DNA of 64,000 bases, from positions 1,240,001 through 1,304,000 of the forward strand of contig NC_009376.1 of the NCBI RefSeq assembly GCF_000016385.1, given 5' to 3'. The translations under genes and the position numbers were made by a program. The notes under the pieces were generated by a model. The model saw nothing but the letters and a program-made list of their open reading frames with translations, was not told where the DNA came from and did no database searches. Below are positions 35,320-43,731 of this stretch, piece after piece. This DNA comes from Pyrobaculum arsenaticum DSM 13514 (lineage in GTDB: Archaea; Thermoproteota; Thermoprotei; Thermoproteales; Thermoproteaceae). Each line of letters starts with the position of its first letter. Within the stretch, counting starts at the first letter, position 1.

Positions 35320-35946
35320 CTAGAGCCTCCCCACGGCTTTTAGCAGTGCTCTGACCTTGGCCATGTCTTTAACGCCGGGGCTCGCCTCCACGCCGCTGGC
35401 GACGTCTATCATGTAGGGGTTGAGCTTGGCGACCAGCGGGGCGTTCTCCGGCGTGATGCCGCCGGCCAGCGCCACCTTTCCGAGAGGCGCCACCTCCGCC
35501 AAGAGGGCCAGGGGGATTTTCAACCCGCCCTCGTACCTCTCCTGGCTCTTCTTGTCGGCGTCTACCAGCACGTACTCGTGGGGGGTTTTCAAAAGCCTCT
35601 CGACCAGCGGCCGTAGCTCTGTGCCGGGTCTGTAGGTAGCCACGGGGGCCACCGCCACTCCGCGGGAGTTGGCGTAGTCGAAGTCCTCAGGCGCGAGTAG
35701 TGAGTGGTGTTGTACCACGGGGATGTCGTTCTCGGCGGCTATATCCACGGCTGTTTTTGGCGGCAAAGACGCCGTCACGAGGACGGGTCTGCTCTTCTTC
35801 ACGGCATCTCGCAACGCCCCCAGCCCCTCTGGCTTAACAGATCTGGGGCTCGACGGCTCTAATATGAAGCCGATGTACTCCACTAAGCCGTCAAGGGCCG
35901 CGGCGTCTTCCACATTAGCAACTCCACATATCTTGACGAGGGGCAC
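35320..35946 (-). CDS. trpF: Phosphoribosylanthranilate isomerase
   Basis: The 208-residue TIM barrel has the catalytic VKICGVAN at the N-terminus, [20 protein letters not shown], and the phosphate-binding [11 protein letters not shown] and [15 protein letters not shown] at the C-terminus. It converts phosphoribosylanthranilate to CdRP in tryptophan synthesis. It is on the opposite strand from, and about 3 kb before, the trpB-DEGA genes. GTG start at 35946; no strong TATA box is evident, so it may be transcribed with the upstream gene 23 bp away. Confidence 0.93.
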
Positions 35947-35969
35947 GGAAAAAGGTTGGTAGAAAAATT

Positions 35970-37088
35970 CTATTTGCCCGGCGCCTTCCCCTCGTTGCCC
36001 CTTTGCGGACGGGAATTGCCTATGGGCGGCGCTGGGGTGCCGCTTCCGCGTTCTTGCACCGCTTTACTGATTTTGTTTATCTTTTCCTCCAGCGCTTTTT
36101 TAGCCCACTCGGGGAGCTGGCCGAGAATTTGCCTTAATTTTTCAAACTGGGCCTTGGCTTTTTCGTAGTCGCCTCTGAGCAAAGACTCCACCGCCTGCTT
36201 CGTCTCGTTGAACAACAATATGTTTCTCCTCACCGCCTCCACTGCAGTTTTAGATGCATTTACCCTCTCAAGCAGTTTCGTCACTTTCTCAAGCGTTGCC
36301 ACGGATTTATTGAGCACGGCGAGCATCTCCGTCTCGGAAGTCGCGTTGAGATTTGAGTAGATCTCCTCAAGTTCCTTCCACGCTCTCTCCTCTATGGTAG
36401 CCCTAGTCTGGACCATGTACCTCTCCATAACCTTCTTGGCATGAGGCAGGTCCGTGTGGTTCTGAATTCTCTCCAACAGCGCTGCTAGTTTGTCGTAAGG
36501 CGCCGTCCTCGCCTCGGCGATGAACTGGCGCGTGTCGTTTAGAAATTCTATATTTCTGCTCAGTACATCAACCGCGCGCTGGGAAGCGTTTACTTTCTCT
36601 AGTAAGCTTCTAACTCTGGTTAGTGTTAGTACTGCTCTTTCTAGCGGCTCCGTTCCGTTTCCGGTTTCAATCTCTCTATACGCCGTGTCAACCGTCTTGT
36701 TGATCTGCTTGGGGAGGTTGAGGAGGGCTTGTCTCCTAATTTCCCTGAGTTGTGTGAAAACTCCGTGGGGGTCGGACGCGTTGAGCGCTTTTAGCTCCCC
36801 CACTCCTATCATGGGGAGCGGCCTAACCCCGGCCCTCCCTATGATGAAGACTAGTCTATTAGACGTGAAGTTCTGAACCAGCTCTTCGCACGGCGGCAAC
36901 GTCACGTTGCCCCTCAGCCCGACGTCCGTGGCGTTGATATAGAGCTCCACGGCCCTGCACTTGAGCCAGAGGTGGAACTTAGCCGGGTCGCTCAGAGTCG
37001 CGTTCGCCCCGGCACTGACCGTCACGGTCTGGGCAAATGCCAGTGCCGCCGCCAGTGTTACTATTAGTATTATTTTGTTTGTGTTCAT
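35970..37088 (-). CDS. Secreted coiled-coil protein with two internal repeats
   Basis: The 372-residue product has a signal peptide (MNTNKIILIVTLAAALAFAQ), two early cysteines and many N-x-S/T sites. Residues 145-195 and 265-315 are clear repeats of a helical module: SLLEKVNASQRAVDVLSRNI matches KLLERVNASKTAVEAVRRNI, each followed by F/L-N-D/E-T-R/K-Q. The C-terminus is Pro/Gly/Lys-rich and has no membrane anchor. Function unknown; a cell-surface helical rod is likely. GTCTATAAAC (37111-37120) is the TATA candidate. Confidence 0.72.
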   Translation of the reverse strand: MNTNKIILIVTLAAALAFAQTVTVSAGANATLSDPAKFHLWLKCRAVELYINATDVGLRGNVTLPPCEELVQNFTSNRLVFIIGRAGVRPLPMIGVGELKALNASDPHGVFTQLREIRRQALLNLPKQINKTVDTAYREIETGNGTEPLERAVLTLTRVRSLLEKVNASQRAVDVLSRNIEFLNDTRQFIAEARTAPYDKLAALLERIQNHTDLPHAKKVMERYMVQTRATIEERAWKELEEIYSNLNATSETEMLAVLNKSVATLEKVTKLLERVNASKTAVEAVRRNILLFNETKQAVESLLRGDYEKAKAQFEKLRQILGQLPEWAKKALEEKINKISKAVQERGSGTPAPPIGNSRPQRGNEGKAPGK

Positions 37089-37250
37089 GTATCTGAGATA
37101 CTTGGGGGAGGGTTTATAGACTTCCCTAGAAACTACGTGCGGAACTACGCGGAACGAAGGCGGGGTGCGTGTTCCTCGCGTTGTCCGCTTCGTCGCTATA
37201 TAACGTCGGCTGGGCTCTACATATTTTTATAAATGCGAGGTGTACACACA

Positions 37251-38666
37251 GTGGCAGTTGTTTTAGAAATTGCACAGCTCTACCCGGGCCCCCTCGCTGG
37301 GAGGTTGCTCAGGGAGTGGGGGTTCAGGGTGGTAAAGGTGGAGCCGCCCGGCGGCGACCCCTTAAGGAGACTGAGCCCCACGCTTTACCAGTGGCTCAAC
37401 GAGGGGAAGGAAGTGGTATATCTCGACCTCCGCCTAGCTGAGGATCGAGGCAGAGTTCTGGACTTGGCCAAGGCGGCTAGGGCTGTGTTGACGAGTTTTA
37501 GGAGGGGCACGGCGGAGCGGCTGGGGATCTCCTATGAGGCGGTGAAAGAAGTCAACTCCGACGTCTTCTACGTAGCCTTGGTGGGGTATAGGGAGGGGGA
37601 TCTTCCCGGCCACGACATAAACTTCGCTGGGTTGGCCGGCCTAATCGCTGATAAGCCCACGATCCCGCAGTGCGTCGACGTGGCGAGCGGGCTCATGGCC
37701 GCCTTCGCCGTCGCGGCGGCTGTGGCCTCGGGGCGCCGCGGCTATGTGGAGATACCCATGGAGAACGTGGCGTATATGCTCAACCTGCTCAACTTCGCCG
37801 CGTTGAGAGATCTTGGGGCTCTCCCCCTAGACGGTAGATACCCCTTCTACAACGTCTATAAATGCGCCAGCGGGTTGGTGGCGCTGGGGGCGGTGGAGGA
37901 GAAGTTCTGGAGGAGGTTCTGCGATGTCATTGGCAGGGAGGATCTAAAGGAGCGGATGTACGACCCCACGGCTGTGGATGAGGTGAGGAGAGAGGTGGAG
38001 CGGAGGGGTTGCGGGGAGCTAATCTCGGCGGCTGAAAGACTTGAAGTTCCGCTGTCTCCTGTCCGCGACATTGTTGAGGCATCTGGGCGTCTGCCTCCGC
38101 TTGGCGAGCTTTTTGGCGGGAGGACACAAGCGGGGCAACGTATAAAAGCCCATTCCCCTTATGAGATAGTGTCGAGGAGCGATAAGGAACTTGTCGAGGC
38201 TCTCAACAGGCAGTTGAACTACGAGCTTCGAAATGCCTACCTCTATCTCTCCATGGCGGCGTATTTCGACGGGCTGAGCCTAGGAGGGTTTGCGCACTTC
38301 TTCAAAGTACAAGCTAATGAAGAGCTTAAACACGCCCTGAGGTTTTACAACCACCTCGTGGAGAGGGGGTGGAAAGTAGAGCTGTACGACATCCCCAAGC
38401 CCAAGTCTGGCTGGGGTAGCGTGTTGGAAGCAGTGGAGGATTTCTACAACGCAGAGGTCGAGAACACCAAGAGGATTTGGGAGCTGGTGGATTTGGCCAA
38501 GGCAAAGGGGGACAAAGCCACGGAGTCTTTTCTCAAGTGGTTCGTTGACGAGCAGGTAGAGGAGGAGAAGTTGGCGGCTGAGCTTTTGGCTAAGGTGAAG
38601 CTGGCAAAGGACTCGCCGGCGGCTCTCCTCACGTTGGACAACCTCTTAGCACAGAGAAAAGAATAG
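37251..38666 (+). CDS. Class III CoA-transferase domain fused in frame to ferritin
   Basis: One open frame encodes a CaiB/BaiF-type CoA-transferase domain (LEIAQLYPGPLAGRLLREWG, VVKVEPPGGDPLR, GHDINFAGLAGL, ending RLPPLGELFGG at about residue 290) and then, with no stop, a complete ferritin. CoA-transferases of this family normally end soon after L-G-E, so the fusion is unusual. A second promoter and start inside the frame (see 38141 and 38169) suggest ferritin is also made alone. I chose GTG 37251 because ATTTTTATAAAT (37219-37230) is about 25 bp upstream; ATG 37233 is too close to it. The CoA-transferase part is short for the family (about 300 rather than 360-400 residues). Confidence 0.75.
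   Translation: MAVVLEIAQLYPGPLAGRLLREWGFRVVKVEPPGGDPLRRLSPTLYQWLNEGKEVVYLDLRLAEDRGRVLDLAKAARAVLTSFRRGTAERLGISYEAVKEVNSDVFYVALVGYREGDLPGHDINFAGLAGLIADKPTIPQCVDVASGLMAAFAVAAAVASGRRGYVEIPMENVAYMLNLLNFAALRDLGALPLDGRYPFYNVYKCASGLVALGAVEEKFWRRFCDVIGREDLKERMYDPTAVDEVRREVERRGCGELISAAERLEVPLSPVRDIVEASGRLPPLGELFGGRTQAGQRIKAHSPYEIVSRSDKELVEALNRQLNYELRNAYLYLSMAAYFDGLSLGGFAHFFKVQANEELKHALRFYNHLVERGWKVELYDIPKPKSGWGSVLEAVEDFYNAEVENTKRIWELVDLAKAKGDKATESFLKWFVDEQVEEEKLAAELLAKVKLAKDSPAALLTLDNLLAQRKE
38141..38148 (+). promoter_or_regulatory. Internal TATA box for ferritin
   Basis: TATAAAAG, the best archaeal TATA match in this gene, lies inside the 3' end of the CoA-transferase coding region, centred 24-25 bp before the in-frame GTG at 38169. 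That is the same leaderless geometry as other genes here. Confidence 0.6.
38169..38666 (+). CDS. Ferritin
   Basis: Read from GTG 38169 the product is 165 residues, the normal ferritin length. The ferroxidase-centre residues are in place: E in NYELRNAYLYLSMAAYF, E-E-x-x-H in ANEELKHALRFYNHL, E in NAEVENTKRIWEL and Q/E in WFVDEQVEEEKL. It oxidises Fe(II) and stores iron in a 24-mer. This frame is the C-terminal part of the longer CoA-transferase fusion ORF; the internal TATA box argues that the stand-alone form is the main product. Confidence 0.88.
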   Translation: MSRSDKELVEALNRQLNYELRNAYLYLSMAAYFDGLSLGGFAHFFKVQANEELKHALRFYNHLVERGWKVELYDIPKPKSGWGSVLEAVEDFYNAEVENTKRIWELVDLAKAKGDKATESFLKWFVDEQVEEEKLAAELLAKVKLAKDSPAALLTLDNLLAQRKE

Positions 38667-38783
38667 GGGATAAAACTCGGTCTTTTTCAACCTCAACCCA
38701 CGCCGCGCAGGCCCAGCGCAGACTCTACACACATCTACGAGCGGCGAGGCACTAACTGGGCCAGCCGATTTCGCGGTGGGAAA

Positions 38784-38792
38784 TTTTTATAA
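38784..38792 (+). promoter_or_regulatory. trpB TATA box
   Basis: TTTTTATAA at 38784-38792 is centred 25 bp before the A of the leader ATG at 38813, predicting transcription to start there, 11 bases before the trpB GTG. Confidence 0.65.
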
Positions 38793-38812
38793 TGGGTAGG
38801 TTTCCCTTTTCT

Positions 38813-38830
38813 ATGGCTTCGGGGTGGTAG
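38813..38830 (+). CDS. Tryptophan-codon leader mini-ORF MASGW overlapping the trpB start
   Basis: ATG GCT TCG GGG TGG TAG, read from the predicted first base of the transcript. Its fourth to fifth codons overlap the trpB start codon (GTG 38824) in another frame, and its stop lies 4 bases after that GTG. The surrounding 20 bases, TTTCTATGNNTTCGGGGTGG, recur at trpD. Whether it is translated is unknown; the element could instead be a DNA operator. Confidence 0.5.
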   Translation: MASGW

Positions 38831-40053
38831 ACAGGTGGTACAACATCGCCGCTGACCTCCCCGCTGTCTTGGCTCCTCCCAAAGACCCAGACGAGGGCGA
38901 GAGTAGAATCGGCCTGCTTACGAGAATACTCCCATCCGCGCTTATAGACCAAGAATTTTCTGCAGAGCGCTGGATTACTGTTCCAGAAGAGGTTAGAGAC
39001 GCGTACCGGCGTGTTGGTAGGCCGACGCCCCTCCTCCGCGCCGAGGGGCTGGAGAGGGCTCTGGGCACGGGGGTGAGGATATACTACAAGTACGAGGGGG
39101 TGCTCCCAGTGGGTAGCCACAAGCTCAACACTGCCCTGGCACAGGCCTACTACGCCAAGGCCGACGGCGCGGTGGAAGTGGCCACCGAGACGGGGGCGGG
39201 GCAGTGGGGCATGGCTGTCTCCCTCGCGGCTGCTCTCTTCGGCCTAAAGGCAGTGGTGTTTATGACCCGCTCCTCCTACAACTCAAAGAGGCAGAGGCTG
39301 ACCTTTATGAGGACTTACGGCGCGACGGTGTACCCCAGCCCCAGCGAAGTGACGGAGGCGGGGAGGAGGCATTACCGGCCGGACCACCCAGGCTCGCTGG
39401 GGATCGCAATATCGGAGGCAGTGGAGTACGTCCTATCCGGCGAGAAGAGGCACTACCTTCCGGGCAGCGTCTTGGAGTTCGTGCTCATGCACCAGACCGT
39501 CATAGGACTAGAGGCGGTTAGGCAACTGCCGGAGGAGCCGGACGCCGCCGTGGCCTGCGTTGGCGGGGGGTCGAACTTCGCCGGCTTTACCTACCCCATG
39601 ATCGGGATGAAGCTGAGGGGCGAGGGCTTCGACAAGACGAGGTTCGTCGCAGTTGAGGCGGAAGCCGCCCCCAAGCTCACAAAGGGGGAGTACAAATACG
39701 ACTTCCCAGACGCCGTGGGGATACTCCCCATGATCAAGATGTACACCTTAGGCCACGACTACGTCCCGCCGCCCGTCCACGCGGCCGGCCTCCGGTACCA
39801 CGGCGCCGCGCCGTCCCTCTCCTTGCTTCGGAAATTGGGGATAGTGGAGCCGCTCTCCTACCCCCAGGAGGAGGTCATGAAAGCCGCAGTGCTCTTCGCG
39901 AGGACGGAGGGCATTGTACCGGCGCCGGAGTCGGCCCACGCGATAAGGGCAGTGCTAGACCTCGCAAAAAAGCTCCCGCGCGGCTCGGTAATAGCGTTCA
40001 ACCTCTCCGGCCACGGCCTCCTCGACTCCGACGCCTACGAGAAGTTCCTGTAA
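38824..40053 (+). CDS. trpB: Tryptophan synthase beta chain, TrpB2 type
   Basis: The 409-residue protein has WYNIAADLP near the start, PEEVRDAYRRVGRPTPLLRA, the PLP lysine K100 in GSHKLN, TETGAGQWG, SPSEVTEAGRRHY, and the phosphate cradle CVGGGSNFAG. The extended N-terminus and RPTPL/GSHKLNTALAQ pattern place it in the TrpB2 subgroup. It condenses indole with serine. The GTG start lies inside the leader element described above. The gene ends 40 bp before trpD, whose TATA box overlaps its stop. A decayed relative is at 11560-12219. Confidence 0.93.
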   Translation: MVDRWYNIAADLPAVLAPPKDPDEGESRIGLLTRILPSALIDQEFSAERWITVPEEVRDAYRRVGRPTPLLRAEGLERALGTGVRIYYKYEGVLPVGSHKLNTALAQAYYAKADGAVEVATETGAGQWGMAVSLAAALFGLKAVVFMTRSSYNSKRQRLTFMRTYGATVYPSPSEVTEAGRRHYRPDHPGSLGIAISEAVEYVLSGEKRHYLPGSVLEFVLMHQTVIGLEAVRQLPEEPDAAVACVGGGSNFAGFTYPMIGMKLRGEGFDKTRFVAVEAEAAPKLTKGEYKYDFPDAVGILPMIKMYTLGHDYVPPPVHAAGLRYHGAAPSLSLLRKLGIVEPLSYPQEEVMKAAVLFARTEGIVPAPESAHAIRAVLDLAKKLPRGSVIAFNLSGHGLLDSDAYEKFL

Positions 40054-40056
40054 TAT

Positions 40057-40064
40057 TTATATAT
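40057..40064 (+). promoter_or_regulatory. trpD TATA box
   Basis: TTTATATA within TAATATTTATATATAGG, beginning at the trpB stop codon and centred about 23 bp before the leader ATG at 40083. Confidence 0.6.
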
Positions 40065-40082
40065 AGGGCTGTTCAGATTTCT

Positions 40083-40103
40083 ATGCATTCGGGGTGGATC
40101 TAA
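40083..40103 (+). CDS. Tryptophan-codon leader mini-ORF MHSGWI overlapping the trpD start
   Basis: ATG CAT TCG GGG TGG ATC TAA. As at trpB, the ATG is 11 bases before the GTG of the real gene (40094), the S-G-W codons are the same (TCG GGG TGG), and the frame runs past the start codon. Recurrence of frame, spacing and Trp codon at two genes of one pathway is the main support. Confidence 0.5.
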   Translation: MHSGWI

Positions 40104-41095
40104 AAGCCCTATTGAGAAAGCTCGGCAACGGCCTTAGGCTTACGGCCGACGAGGCTTACCTCCTCGGGAGGGGGATCCTCTCAGGTTCCCTTTGCGACGT
40201 CGAGGTGGCGGCTTCCCTCACTGCTATGAGGGTGCGGGGTGAATCGCCGGAGGAGGTGGCTGGGTTTGTGAAGATGGCTAGGGAGTTCGCGGTTAGGGTG
40301 CCCCTCCGCATAGAGGCGGTGGACACGGCGGGGACTGGCGGGGACGGCGCCGGTACCATAAACCTCTCGACGGCAGCGGCCATCGTCGCCGCGGCGGCTG
40401 GGGCTAAGGTGTTGAAGCACGGGAATAGGTCAGCCTCAGGCCTCTTCGGCAGCGCCGACTTTATGGAGGCGGTTGGCTACAACTTAGAAGTAGGGCCTGA
40501 GAAGGCGGCTGAGCTTGTGGAAAAGGTGGGCTTCGCCTTCGTCTTCGCGCCTAGATACCACCCGGCCTTCGCCAAAGTGGCGCCTGTGCGCCGCGCCCTG
40601 CCGTTCCGAACTATTTTCAACATCGTCGGCCCCTTGGCCAACCCGGGGCTGGTGAAGAGGCAACTCATCGGCGTTGCTGAAGAGAGGCTTCTCGAAGTTG
40701 TGGCGGCCGCCGCGGCTGAGCTGGGTTTTGAACACGCAGTGGTTGTCCACGGCTCTGGAGTAGACGAGGTGTCCAGTGAGGGGGCGACGACGGTGTACGA
40801 GGTGAAGAGGGGGTCGTTGGAGAGGTACCAAATAGCGCCGGAGGATTTAGGCGCCCCCCGCGTCCCCATACCGCGTGCCTCTGACAAAGAAGAGGCGGTG
40901 GCTAAGGCCTTGGCTGGGCTTCGGGGAGAGCTGAGGGAGGCCTCCGTGGCCATTGCCCTAAACGCCGCCTTTGCCCTCTACGTAGCAGGAGTGGTTGGAG
41001 ATCCGAGAGATGGCTTTGAGCTTGCCATGAGGGCGATACAAGAGGGGGTAGCGTATCGGAAGCTGGTAGAGGCGGTGGAGGCATCTCGGACATGA
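40094..41095 (+). CDS. trpD: Anthranilate phosphoribosyltransferase
   Basis: The 333-residue protein has the glycine-rich PRPP motif DTAGTGGDG (78-85), NLSTAAA, KHGNRSASG (108-116), and GPLANPG, all TrpD hallmarks. It joins anthranilate to PRPP. It heads the trpD-E-G-A operon: its TGA overlaps the trpE ATG (ATGA). Start is the GTG inside the conserved leader element. Confidence 0.95.
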   Translation: MDLKALLRKLGNGLRLTADEAYLLGRGILSGSLCDVEVAASLTAMRVRGESPEEVAGFVKMAREFAVRVPLRIEAVDTAGTGGDGAGTINLSTAAAIVAAAAGAKVLKHGNRSASGLFGSADFMEAVGYNLEVGPEKAAELVEKVGFAFVFAPRYHPAFAKVAPVRRALPFRTIFNIVGPLANPGLVKRQLIGVAEERLLEVVAAAAAELGFEHAVVVHGSGVDEVSSEGATTVYEVKRGSLERYQIAPEDLGAPRVPIPRASDKEEAVAKALAGLRGELREASVAIALNAAFALYVAGVVGDPRDGFELAMRAIQEGVAYRKLVEAVEASRT

Positions 41096-42360
41096 GGAAG
41101 ATCCCCCTCTCCAAGCTACCGGAGCCCAGGGCCTTGGCGAAGTCCTTATATGCCCGAGGCGAGGACTTCGTGGCGTTGCTGGAGTCGGGTGTGGGATACG
41201 CCGAGCGTAGCCGCTTCACCCTAGTGGCTTGGGGGGTGGAGGAGGAGTACGTGTCGTGGGGGGCCGACGTCTACCAAATTGTGGACAGCGCCTACAAGAG
41301 ATTGAGGAGGGGCCCCACCCCATTCGGCGGCGAGGTGGCCATAGGCGCTGTTGCCTACGACGCGGTTGCCTACCTTGAGCCTGTGTTGCTTAGGTATGGC
41401 AAGTTGGATAAGTCGTCTCCTGTCGCCTTCTTCGTAAAGCCCAGGGGCTGGGCGCTGTACGACAAGTTGCTGGGCCGGGCTTACGTCTACGGGGAGTTGC
41501 CAAACGGCGGGGCCGCGTCGCTGGAGTCGCCGATGGTGAGGGGGCCAATCGCCGAGACCGACGCCTCTTCGTTTAAGAGGTGGGTGGCTGAGGCGAAGAG
41601 GAGGATAGAGGAGGGGGAGATCTTCCAGGTGGTGCTGTCGCGCCACGTGGACTTCGCCGTGTCTGGAGACGTGTTTGCCCTATACGCCTCGCTGGCGTCT
41701 GTCAACCCGTCGCCGTATATGTTCTTCGTCAAGTGGAGGGACTTCCAACTGCTGGGAACCTCGCCTGAGTTGCTGGTAAAGATCCAGGGGGACAGGGCGG
41801 AGACGCACCCAATTGCCGGAACTAGGCCGAGGGGGGCCGCCGAGGATGAGGACTTGGCGCTGGAGGAGGAGATGCTCGCAGACGAGAAGGAGCGGGCGGA
41901 GCACTACATGCTTGTTGACCTGGCTCGCAACGACTTGGGCAGAGTCTGCCGGCCGGGGACTGTGAAGGTGGATGAGCTGTTCGCTGTGGAGAAGTACAGC
42001 AGGGTGCAACACATCGTGTCGAGGGTCTCGTGCGTCTTGGAGAAGAAGTACACGCCAGCAGACGCCCTCTTCGCCACGCACCCCGCCGGCACTGTGTCGG
42101 GGGCGCCGAAGGTGAGGGCCATGGAGATAATCGCCGAGCTGGAGGACGAGCCGAGGGGTTACTACGCCGGCTCGCTGGGGTTCCTCTCCCCGGCACTGTC
42201 CGAGTTCGCCATAGTCATTAGGACAGCCATCGTGAAGGGGGGAGTGCTGAGGATACAGGCGGGGGCGGGGGTGGTATATGACTCCACGCCGGAGAGGGAG
42301 TTTAGGGAAACCGAGGCTAAGCTTAAAGCCCTTAGAGAGGCGCTGGGGCTATGGACCTGA
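41092..42360 (+). CDS. trpE: Anthranilate synthase component I
   Basis: The 422-residue chorismate-binding enzyme has EIFQVVLSRHVDF, LLGTSPELLVK, HPIAGTRPRG, MLVDLARNDLGRV and the C-terminal THPAGTVSGAPKVRAMEII. The N-terminal LLES-type motif (FVALLESG) involved in Trp feedback binding is present near residue 25. It makes anthranilate from chorismate using ammonia delivered by TrpG. It overlaps trpD by 4 bp and trpG by 10 bp. Confidence 0.95.
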   Translation: MRKIPLSKLPEPRALAKSLYARGEDFVALLESGVGYAERSRFTLVAWGVEEEYVSWGADVYQIVDSAYKRLRRGPTPFGGEVAIGAVAYDAVAYLEPVLLRYGKLDKSSPVAFFVKPRGWALYDKLLGRAYVYGELPNGGAASLESPMVRGPIAETDASSFKRWVAEAKRRIEEGEIFQVVLSRHVDFAVSGDVFALYASLASVNPSPYMFFVKWRDFQLLGTSPELLVKIQGDRAETHPIAGTRPRGAAEDEDLALEEEMLADEKERAEHYMLVDLARNDLGRVCRPGTVKVDELFAVEKYSRVQHIVSRVSCVLEKKYTPADALFATHPAGTVSGAPKVRAMEIIAELEDEPRGYYAGSLGFLSPALSEFAIVIRTAIVKGGVLRIQAGAGVVYDSTPEREFRETEAKLKALREALGLWT

Positions 42361-42929
42361 CGCTGATAGTAGACAACTACGACTCCTTCGTGTACAACAT
42401 CGCCCACTACGTGGCGGAGGCGGGCAGCCGGCCCGTTGTGCTTAGGAACGACGAGGTGACGGTGAAGCTGGTGGAGAGGCTGAGACCCGACCGGATCATC
42501 ATATCGCCTGGGCCTGGCCACCCGGAGAACCCGAGGGACGTCGGGGCGTCGCCCGACATCGTGAGGGAGTTCTCGGGCCGGGTCCCCATCCTGGGCGTCT
42601 GCATGGGCCACCAAATAATTGGCGTAGTCTTCGGCGCAAAGGTGAGAAGGGCGCGGACGATAAAACACGGCAAGGTCAGCGACGTGAGGCACAGCGGCGG
42701 CGTCCTCTACGCGGGGGTTCCCGAGGTCTTCAAGGCGATGAGGTACCACAGCTTGGTAATAGACGAGCCGCCTCAGGTGTTGAAGGTGGAGGCCGTCTCG
42801 CTAGATGACGGGGAGATAATGGGGGTTAGGCACGTGGAGCACCCCACATTCGGCGTCCAGTTCCACCCAGAGTCCATTGGCACGCCCCACGGACTCAGGA
42901 TAATTAAAAACTTCGTCGACTTGGCGTAG
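42351..42929 (+). CDS. trpG: Anthranilate synthase component II, glutamine amidotransferase
   Basis: The 192-residue class I amidotransferase has VDNYDSFVYN, PGPGHPENP, the nucleophile C84 in LGVCMGHQ and the catalytic His/Glu in VQFHPESIGTPHG. It supplies ammonia to TrpE. The ATG lies 10 bp inside trpE, and trpA starts 1 bp after its stop. Confidence 0.94.
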   Translation: MDLTLIVDNYDSFVYNIAHYVAEAGSRPVVLRNDEVTVKLVERLRPDRIIISPGPGHPENPRDVGASPDIVREFSGRVPILGVCMGHQIIGVVFGAKVRRARTIKHGKVSDVRHSGGVLYAGVPEVFKAMRYHSLVIDEPPQVLKVEAVSLDDGEIMGVRHVEHPTFGVQFHPESIGTPHGLRIIKNFVDLA

Positions 42930-42930
42930 C

Positions 42931-43638
42931 ATGCTCAGAAGGCCGGGCCTCGGGGTTTACTTGCTAGCCGGCTGGCCCAGCGAAAAGACGTACAGAGAGG
43001 CGGTGGCCGGGATGGACGGGTTGGTGGACTTCTTCGAGCTGGGGATCCCCAGCCCCAACCCGAAATACGACGGACCGTTTATAAGGAGAGCTCACAGAGA
43101 GGTGTCGGCGCCGGTGTGGGATAAGCCTAGCGCCCCCACCTACCTGATGGGGTATTGGGAAGATGCCCGCGGCCGGCCCGCAGACCTTTTTGAGAGGGCC
43201 GCCTCGCTGGGAGCGAGGGGGGTGCTACTGCCGGACTTGCTCATAGACTTCCCCGAGGAGCTCGATACCTACCTCAAGCTGACGCGGGAATACGGCCTCG
43301 CCCCCGTGTTCTTCCTCCCCAGCAAATTCCCCTACGCCTTGGCGAAGAGGTTGGCCGCCTCCAAGCCCGACTTCATATACATCGGCCTATACGCCGCCAC
43401 GGGCATAGAGCTACCGGTATACGTGGAGCGCAACGTGAAGATCCTGAGGGAGCTAGCCCCCGACGTCTACATCGTGGCGGGATTCGCCGTGGACAGCCCA
43501 GCCAAGGCGGCGAAGCTGGTGAGGGCCGGCGCAGACGGCATAGTCGTGGGGACGGCCTTCATGCGCAGGTTGCAGAAGGACGTGAGGGAGGCATTGGCCT
43601 TCTTGGCAGAGGTTAAAAAAGCGCTTCTCGACCTCTGA
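42931..43638 (+). CDS. trpA: Tryptophan synthase alpha chain
   Basis: The 235-residue TIM barrel keeps the catalytic acids: E36 in FELGIPSPNP and D47 in KYDGPF, and the phosphate site VVGTAFMRR near the end. It splits indole-3-glycerol phosphate to indole and G3P. It is the last gene of the trpD-E-G-A unit. trpC (indole-glycerol-phosphate synthase) is not in the window. Confidence 0.93.
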   Translation: MLRRPGLGVYLLAGWPSEKTYREAVAGMDGLVDFFELGIPSPNPKYDGPFIRRAHREVSAPVWDKPSAPTYLMGYWEDARGRPADLFERAASLGARGVLLPDLLIDFPEELDTYLKLTREYGLAPVFFLPSKFPYALAKRLAASKPDFIYIGLYAATGIELPVYVERNVKILRELAPDVYIVAGFAVDSPAKAAKLVRAGADGIVVGTAFMRRLQKDVREALAFLAEVKKALLDL

Positions 43639-43731
43639 CCTCCCATCAGCCGGAGGGGGCAAACCCACAATTTCAAACGCCGCATGTGGGCCGTCCCATA
43701 TGTTGCGGGTCTCTCTCCCGGGTTGGGAGCG

